Source of the DNA: Fidelibacterota bacterium
GTDB lineage: Bacteria; Fidelibacterota; Marinisomatia; SCGC-AAA003-L08; D37C17
Assembly (NCBI GenBank): GCA_002704685.1
Contig: PAHD01000024.1
Span: 6,056-18,248 of the forward strand
DNA: 12,193 nt
Reading direction: 5' to 3'
A program made the translations under genes and the position numbers. Below, piece after piece: positions 7,707-12,193 of the stretch. The notes beneath the pieces were generated by a model. It had not been told where the DNA came from, made no database searches, and saw only the letters and a list, made by a program, of their open reading frames with translations. The number at the start of each line of letters is the position of its first letter. Position 1 is the first letter of the stretch.

Positions 7707-8506
7707 CTTGAAGCACTTTCATAAAGCTTTAATCCTCTTTGCCAAATCAATGTGGTTATGTAGAGAAAAAATAAAGCTATACAAAATTGTAAAATTAGTA
7801 ACTTTACATTTGGACCAAATATCAACATCCTTGCTGGTACTGATGAGATTAAAGCCATAGGGAAAATTGTAAATAAAGATTTTCTAAATAAATTTTTATA
7901 TATTGAATCAGGTCTTTTTGAATATTTAATCAATTCACTTGCAAGCCAACCTGCATATGAAAAATTTCTAAACCAAAAAGAAAAACAGGATATTATAAAT
8001 TCAAATGAATAAAAAATAAATATTCCTAAAAATAATGATAATACATACATAAAATAATTTTCCAAATGGATTATGCCATCGTGATAATTATAAATTAATC
8101 TAAATTGTAGTGATGATAAAATTAATAATGAGATTAATGCATTTGTAGTAACGTATCTAAATGAAATAAAAAATTGAGAATTAATTGGCTTTAATAAAAT
8201 AAAATCTAAATCTCCGGTTTTAACTTTTTCGTTAAGACCAAAAACATTTCCTCCTAAAAAAAAGACATATAACAAATCAGACAAGTAAACTGTTAATAAA
8301 AATATAATAACAGCATCTTTATTAAATTCACCTAAAGAATCAGTAAATTGAAAAATAATTTGAAAAAAGAAAAATAATGATCCATAATAAACAGCATCTA
8401 TGAATATCTCAAAAATAAAATTCAATTTGAACTCCATATCCCTAGATAAAGTATTTTTAAAAAATGCAAACCAAAGAGAAAAATATCTACTGACCAAAAG
8501 CTTCAT
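7703..8506 (-). CDS. ABC-2 type transporter permease (COG3694/PF06182-like)
   Basis: This permease of about 267 residues has around six hydrophobic segments. The family landmark KVKTGDLDFILLKPINSQFF follows the second membrane block, matching the G(D/N)LD-LL-(R/K)P loop of ABC2_membrane_6 proteins. I chose the ATG at 8506, which overlaps the stop of the upstream permease (8489-8487) by 20 nt. A GTG at 8521 would add five residues. It is the last gene of the exporter operon, and its stop overlaps the stop of the convergent amidotransferase-like gene by 4 nt. It should form the membrane channel together with the second permease. The substrate is unknown. Confidence 0.88.
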   Translation of the reverse strand: MKLLVSRYFSLWFAFFKNTLSRDMEFKLNFIFEIFIDAVYYGSLFFFFQIIFQFTDSLGEFNKDAVIIFLLTVYLSDLLYVFFLGGNVFGLNEKVKTGDLDFILLKPINSQFFISFRYVTTNALISLLILSSLQFRLIYNYHDGIIHLENYFMYVLSLFLGIFIFYSFEFIISCFSFWFRNFSYAGWLASELIKYSKRPDSIYKNLFRKSLFTIFPMALISSVPARMLIFGPNVKLLILQFCIALFFLYITTLIWQRGLKLYESASS

Positions 8507-9302
8507 ATTTTTTAATACCACTTTTATAAAAAATTAAACTAATTATTGTTAATACAACACACCATGCTAAAGCATATAAAATATCAGTTTTCCAAACCTC
8601 AAAAGGTGATAAACCAGTTGCTATACTAACTGGTAAATCAACTAAATATGGTACTGGAGTCCAACTTATAACTGATAAAAAATTTTCTGGGAATAATCTT
8701 ATAGGAATGTATTGTCCTGAAATCATTATCATCCCTAGGTTATATGCGACAACTATTGACCTAACTTCTCCAAACCAAAAAGCAAAGCACACCATAATAA
8801 AATAAATACAATAGGATAGATATATTGAAATAAGCAATGATACCATAAATCCTAAAAAACTTAATGGCAGATTAAATATCATATGAGGAAATAAGAAAAT
8901 AAATAAGAGTATTAAAAAAGAATATACAATGTAGTACAAAGAATTTATTCCAATAAACATCATAAGATAATACCAAAAATAAGAAATAGGTCTAATTAAA
9001 TACTTGCTTATCAATCCCTGTCTTATTTCCATTATCATCTGTGATGATGTAATCCATGATGATTTTAATTGTCCAACAATAATAGATAAGAAAATAAATA
9101 TAATTAATTGTTCAAATGTAAATCCATTAGCCGCTCCTTTAATTGCTATACTATCTTGACTTTTTGATGAGAAAATTAAGCTCCATATTTGATATTCAAT
9201 AAAAAGTCCTGATAATATAGCAAATAAACCAATTAAAGCATTTGCTCTATATTCAAGCGCATGAATCCAATTAATTCTTAGTATTGAAAAATATTTGCTC
9301 AA
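8487..9302 (-). CDS. ABC-2 type transporter permease (COG4587-like)
   Basis: This 271-residue protein has six predicted membrane segments, the first at about residues 20-45. After the second block it has the loop EIRQGLISKYLIRPISYFWYY, typical of the partner permease in COG4586/4587/3694 exporters. The only sensible start is a TTG at 9302, seven nucleotides after the ATPase stop and in the same frame. No ATG is available near the N-terminus and no clear Shine-Dalgarno is visible, so translation probably depends on coupling to the ATPase gene. The N-terminal YRANALIGLF is also family-like. It pairs with the downstream permease as a heterodimer. Confidence 0.87.
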   Translation of the reverse strand: MSKYFSILRINWIHALEYRANALIGLFAILSGLFIEYQIWSLIFSSKSQDSIAIKGAANGFTFEQLIIFIFLSIIVGQLKSSWITSSQMIMEIRQGLISKYLIRPISYFWYYLMMFIGINSLYYIVYSFLILLFIFLFPHMIFNLPLSFLGFMVSLLISIYLSYCIYFIMVCFAFWFGEVRSIVVAYNLGMIMISGQYIPIRLFPENFLSVISWTPVPYLVDLPVSIATGLSPFEVWKTDILYALAWCVVLTIISLIFYKSGIKKYEAFGQ

Positions 9303-9308
9303 ATTTAT

Positions 9309-10298
9309 TTATATATATTGTTGAGGGTTTTCAAAAAAACTTTTCATAGCATCATCAACAGGAATATCCTCAAAGGTTATATTATTTGCTTTAAAGTTTT
9401 GTAATAAATGTTTTAATAATACCTGTAATTCTTCTTCATTCAAAATTGAGGTCAATATTTTATCTTTAATATCAAAATCAAACTTTTTTTTCAAGTCATT
9501 AATTAATATTAAATCTGGTACTTTATTGAATTCAAAAACTAACTTCCTCTTAGGATTAATATTTTTAACTAAATTTTTAAAATTTCCATCATAAACAGAC
9601 CTGCCTTTGTTTAGTACAAAAACTCTTTCACACATCTCTTGGATATCTTTAGAATAGTGACTGGTAATAACAAAAGTAGTTTTATATTTTTGATTATAAT
9701 ATTTAACAAAATCTCTTATTTTAGATTGAGAAATTACATCAAGACCTAAAGTAGGTTCATCTAATAAAATAATTTTAGGTTTATGTAATAGAGCAGCAAT
9801 TATTTCCATCTTCATTCTCTCACCTAAAGACAGCCTTCTTACTTGAACATTAAGCTTATCCTTAACATCTAAATAATTTACTAATTCATTTAAAGTTTTA
9901 TCATATTCAGTTTCAGTAAGATTATATATATGCTTGTTTAATAAGAAAGATTCTGAGGCAGGTATATCCCACCACAATTGATTTTTTTGGCCCATAACAA
10001 CTGAAATGTTTCCTAAAAAATTATAATCTCTCTCCCAGGGATTATATCCATCTATTAAAACACTTCCTTTATTTGGATAAAGAAGACCTACCATAAGTTT
10101 AATCAATGTAGTTTTACCTGCACCATTTTCTCCTAGAATACCAATTATTTCACCTTCTTCAATTTCTAAATTAATATTTTCCAAGGCAGTAAAAACCTGA
10201 TATTCTCTATTAAAAAAAGATTTCAGAGCTCCTTTGAGGCCAGCTGATCGTTTAAATAGCTTAAAAGATTTTGATAAATTATTTATTTTGATATACAT
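9309..10298 (-). CDS. ABC transporter ATP-binding protein (COG4586-like exporter ATPase)
   Basis: This 329-residue ATPase has a complete set of nucleotide-binding motifs: Walker A GENGAGKTT (56-64), Q-loop Q104 in MGQKNQLWWD, signature LSLGE (156-160), Walker B IILLDEP (176-182) with D-loop GLD (185-187), and H-loop H214 in TSHY. The N-terminal insertion before the core (KRSAGLKGALKSFFNREY, 17-34) and the QLWWD after the Q-loop are typical of the COG4586 group. About 100 residues after the H-loop form the usual C-terminal extension. The ATG at 10298 opens the three-gene operon and the two permeases follow directly. It should energise export through them; the cargo is not indicated by the sequence. 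Confidence 0.95.
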   Translation of the reverse strand: MYIKINNLSKSFKLFKRSAGLKGALKSFFNREYQVFTALENINLEIEEGEIIGILGENGAGKTTLIKLMVGLLYPNKGSVLIDGYNPWERDYNFLGNISVVMGQKNQLWWDIPASESFLLNKHIYNLTETEYDKTLNELVNYLDVKDKLNVQVRRLSLGERMKMEIIAALLHKPKIILLDEPTLGLDVISQSKIRDFVKYYNQKYKTTFVITSHYSKDIQEMCERVFVLNKGRSVYDGNFKNLVKNINPKRKLVFEFNKVPDLILINDLKKKFDFDIKDKILTSILNEEELQVLLKHLLQNFKANNITFEDIPVDDAMKSFFENPQQYI

Positions 10299-10330
10299 TT
10301 ATAAGATAAATTAATAATACTCTTGTATAA

Positions 10331-10363
10331 CTAAAAAGCTCCATTTTACATGGAGCTTTTTAG
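10331..10363 (-). terminator. Rho-independent terminator after the sorting-domain protein gene
   Basis: CTAAAAAGCTCCAT (10331-10344) and ATGGAGCTTTTTAG (10350-10363) form a perfect 14-bp stem with a 5-nt loop. On the minus strand the hairpin follows the stop of the secreted protein gene (10391) by about 27 nt and ends in TTTTTAG. The stem is symmetric with A and T runs on its flanks, so it could also terminate plus-strand transcription. It separates the upstream gene from the ABC operon. Confidence 0.88.
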
Positions 10364-10390
10364 TATTTAGCTAAATTTAAATAAAGTTTT

Positions 10391-12193
10391 TTATTTTAAT
10401 AAAACTACTTTTTGAGCTTTAACTTCACTATCTGAAGAAATCTGGATATAATAAATACCGCTCGTATTATTTTCAGCATTCCAAGTCAATTTATGTTCTC
10501 CAGAATTTTTGTAGGAATTTTCAATAATACTGACCTGTCTTCCAGTTACATCAAAAACAGTAATTTTAACAAAACCTGGATCAGCAATTGAATATTCAAG
10601 ATTAGTTGAAGGGTTAAATGGATTAGGATATGCTTTTGAAATAGATAAAGAAGAAACTTCTTCTGCATTACTCAAACCAAAACTCATTGGACTAAATCCA
10701 TCCCCAATAATCATATCAGATTGAAAATTAATTGTATTATTTAGCGTATAACTATTATCAATATTATAGTCATAATATTCAAATGATATAATTTCATCCT
10801 TTTTATTTGCATAAATCATAAGCATAAAAATATACTCATTAGTCAAAGGAAAATAAACAGGACTTGCTTTACCTCTAATATTACCATTAGAATCAAAAGC
10901 AAACAAAATATCATCCTCAGAAATTTCAACATTATTGATATCTATGGATGCAGTTACTGCACCATTAAATTCATAATCCCTGTAATCAAAATCATATGAA
11001 TTAATAAAACTCTCAATGTTTTCATTAATTCTAGATAAAGAATTTGGATAATAAAAGCTATGATTAGAACTAACATTTACTAAATAACCAGAGAATGGAG
11101 TCATAGTTGTGACACCTCCATACCATCCATATCCAGCATAATATTGAGAAAAAGTTGACTGACTCTTAATAAAATCTCCATCTTCTGCACTAAAATTCAA
11201 CGCATCATTAGTTGATAAAGATGTACTAGGGACGTAACCCAACCAATTCCATCCTGAATTTAAGTTAATTAAATAGTCTGCAGGATTAACACTAGCTCCA
11301 GTATATGTCCAATTATAACTACCTTGTAGGTTTAATTTATAGGACTCACCAATATTGATTAATCCAACTCCACCATACCATCCATAACCTGCATAATATT
11401 GAGAGAAAGTTGATTGACTTTTTAGAAAATCACCATCAGCTGCACCTGCAATAACAGAGTTGGGTGTCATATTATCACTAAGAACATTAGTAGAGATCCA
11501 ATTCCATCCTGAATCTAAATCAATATCAACTACTGTTCCCGGACTAGCTGGACAGTCACTATCAGAGCATACTAAGTCTTCACCATTACCACAATCATAT
11601 ACAGCACCTGGACCATTACATACATCACATGCATCTAATGAGCCAACACATGAATCAACATCATCACACACACCATCGCTATCTGCATCTAATGCACATG
11701 AACCACCACATACATTAAGAGCATCTAATACGCTACCATTACAATCACAATCCCCTACCGGAATATTAGTGCAACCACAACTATATACAGCGCCTGGACC
11801 ATTACATACACCACATGCATCTAATGAACCAACACATGAATCAACATCATCACATACACCATCATCATCCAAATCAACTACACAATCAGCATTTTGACAT
11901 GCATTAGTTTCAGAAGAATTCACAAATTCTACACCACCTGCAGTTGTCATCACAATACCTGTTAATCCTGTTGGTATTCCTGACAGACCACTCAACTGAG
12001 TTAGTATACCTGAGCCTGGCTGTATTTCAGTATTTGTTAATGAAAATCCTAATGCATTATAATTTGATGCAGATATAGATAGACCTAATTGCTCTACTAT
12101 ACCACCGGAAGCAGAACCTATAGTTGCTCCTACTAAAGTAAATTGAAAACCAGCAAAAGGAGATGTCGCATTATAATATACTGTTCCATCTGA
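10391..12193 (-). CDS. Secreted multidomain protein with type IX-style C-terminal sorting domain (5' end outside window)
   Basis: The frame is open from the right edge to the TAA at 10391-10393, giving 600 visible residues and no true start. A TTG at 11995 lies inside the coding sequence. Residues 1-100 are Gly/Ser/Thr-rich and beta-like (AGFQFTLVGATIGSASGG), resembling cohesin-like surface domains. Residues about 101-217 hold two Asp/Cys-rich repeats with DxDxDGxCDDxDSC motifs, like thrombospondin type 3 calcium-binding repeats. Residues 226-375 carry two copies of an SGWNW...GDFIKSQSTFSQYYAGYGWYGG module. Then comes a beta domain (GAVTASIDINNVEISEDDILFAF...). The final 80 residues (AYPNPFNPSTNLEYSI...VTGRQVSI...KVVLLK) are a Por-secretion/T9SS type A-like sorting domain. 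It is probably a cell-surface or released protein; its ligand is unknown. Confidence 0.9.
   Translation of the reverse strand, partial: SDGTVYYNATSPFAGFQFTLVGATIGSASGGIVEQLGLSISASNYNALGFSLTNTEIQPGSGILTQLSGLSGIPTGLTGIVMTTAGGVEFVNSSETNACQNADCVVDLDDDGVCDDVDSCVGSLDACGVCNGPGAVYSCGCTNIPVGDCDCNGSVLDALNVCGGSCALDADSDGVCDDVDSCVGSLDACDVCNGPGAVYDCGNGEDLVCSDSDCPASPGTVVDIDLDSGWNWISTNVLSDNMTPNSVIAGAADGDFLKSQSTFSQYYAGYGWYGGVGLINIGESYKLNLQGSYNWTYTGASVNPADYLINLNSGWNWLGYVPSTSLSTNDALNFSAEDGDFIKSQSTFSQYYAGYGWYGGVTTMTPFSGYLVNVSSNHSFYYPNSLSRINENIESFINSYDFDYRDYEFNGAVTASIDINNVEISEDDILFAFDSNGNIRGKASPVYFPLTNEYIFMLMIYANKKDEIISFEYYDYNIDNSYTLNNTINFQSDMIIGDGFSPMSFGLSNAEEVSSLSISKAYPNPFNPSTNLEYSIADPGFVKITVFDVTGRQVSIIENSYKNSGEHKLTWNAENNTSGIYYIQISSDSEVKAQKVVLLK
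11118..11188 (-). repeat. Direct repeat copy A (GYGWYGG module)
   Basis: This 71-nt segment matches 11373-11443 at 61 of 71 positions, 255 nt apart. The encoded protein block GDF(L/I)KSQSTFSQYYAGYG is almost identical in the two copies. Most nucleotide differences are silent, as expected for an older domain duplication under protein-level selection. Confidence 0.8.
11373..11443 (-). repeat. Direct repeat copy B (GYGWYGG module)
   Basis: Partner of the repeat at 11118-11188, in the same reading frame (offset 85 codons). It encodes the first SGWNW...GYGWYGG module of the secreted protein. Confidence 0.8.
11589..11684 (-). repeat. Direct repeat copy 2 (Asp/Cys-rich calcium-binding-like unit)
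   Basis: This 96-nt segment matches 11775-11870 at 86 of 96 positions, 186 nt (62 codons) apart. It encodes DGVCDDVDSCVGSLDACDV followed by CNGPGAVYDCG. Confidence 0.85.
11775..11870 (-). repeat. Direct repeat copy 1 (Asp/Cys-rich calcium-binding-like unit)
   Basis: Partner of the repeat at 11589-11684. It encodes DGVCDDVDSCVGSLDACGV followed by CNGPGAVYSCG. The spacing keeps the reading frame, so the repeat is a protein-level tandem unit. Confidence 0.85.

Noticed and set aside
7705..7730. Possible terminator between the convergent operons
   Set aside because: Only a 5-bp AGCTT/AAGCT pairing with a long loop and no T tract is visible; too weak to call.
11560..11880. CRISPR-like repeats
   Set aside because: There are only two copies, 96 nt long, in frame within a gene and separated by coding sequence; they are protein repeats.
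11460..11897. 145-codon plus-strand reading frame rich in Ser, Thr, His and Pro
   Set aside because: It is antisense to the Asp/Cys-rich repeats of the secreted protein; its composition is the mirror of those repeats, not an independent gene.
11993..11995. TTG as the start of the secreted sorting-domain protein
   Set aside because: The same frame stays open to the right edge with coherent beta-domain sequence, so this TTG is an internal Leu codon.

Overview
The window is very AT-rich and densely coded, with short or absent gaps and several likely TTG starts. It ends in a surface protein carrying a C-terminal Por/type IX-type sorting domain (YPNPFNPS...VKITVFDVTGR...KVVLLK) and Asp/Cys-rich repeats. 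Together with a DUF4159/DUF4175 operon, this points to a Gram-negative bacterium of the Fibrobacterota-Chlorobiota-Bacteroidota (FCB) group. A marine Marinimicrobia (SAR406)-like organism is my best guess. The lineage is inferred from protein style, not from a marker gene.

Layout: (1) 1-581, minus strand: an exported, probably beta-barrel envelope protein that runs off the left edge. (2) 582-672: a divergent AT-rich intergenic region with two inverted repeats and a possible promoter. (3) 673-7706, plus strand: a tight four-gene operon encoding a DUF4159 protein, a large membrane-anchored DUF4175 coiled-coil protein, an exported TPR-like helical repeat protein, and an exported protein resembling class I glutamine amidotransferases (often labelled 'asparagine synthetase B' in related bacteria). 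Gene junctions are 2 nt apart or overlap by 8 and 4 nt. (4) 7703-10298, minus strand: a three-gene ABC exporter (ATPase plus two ABC-2 permeases, COG4586/COG4587/COG3694 type), which converges on the operon with a 4-nt overlap. (5) 10331-10363: a strong hairpin terminator. (6) 10391-12193, minus strand: a large secreted sorting-domain protein whose 5' end lies outside the window.

Two genes of the central operon are broken at homopolymers. The DUF4175 protein is split by a one-base loss near an A5 run (3384-3388). The TPR protein is separated from its signal peptide by one extra base in a T8 run (4662-4669). Correcting each by one base gives proteins of about 1102 and 606 residues with continuous, sensible sequence. 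Sequencing or assembly error, real gene decay, and (for the T8 tract) phase variation are all possible.

The four operon products all carry an export signal or membrane anchor, so they probably act together in the periplasm or at the inner membrane. Two of them look like glutamine-amidotransferase/ThuA-fold proteins flanking a coiled-coil membrane protein and a helical-repeat protein. This is the best candidate here for an uncharacterised system.
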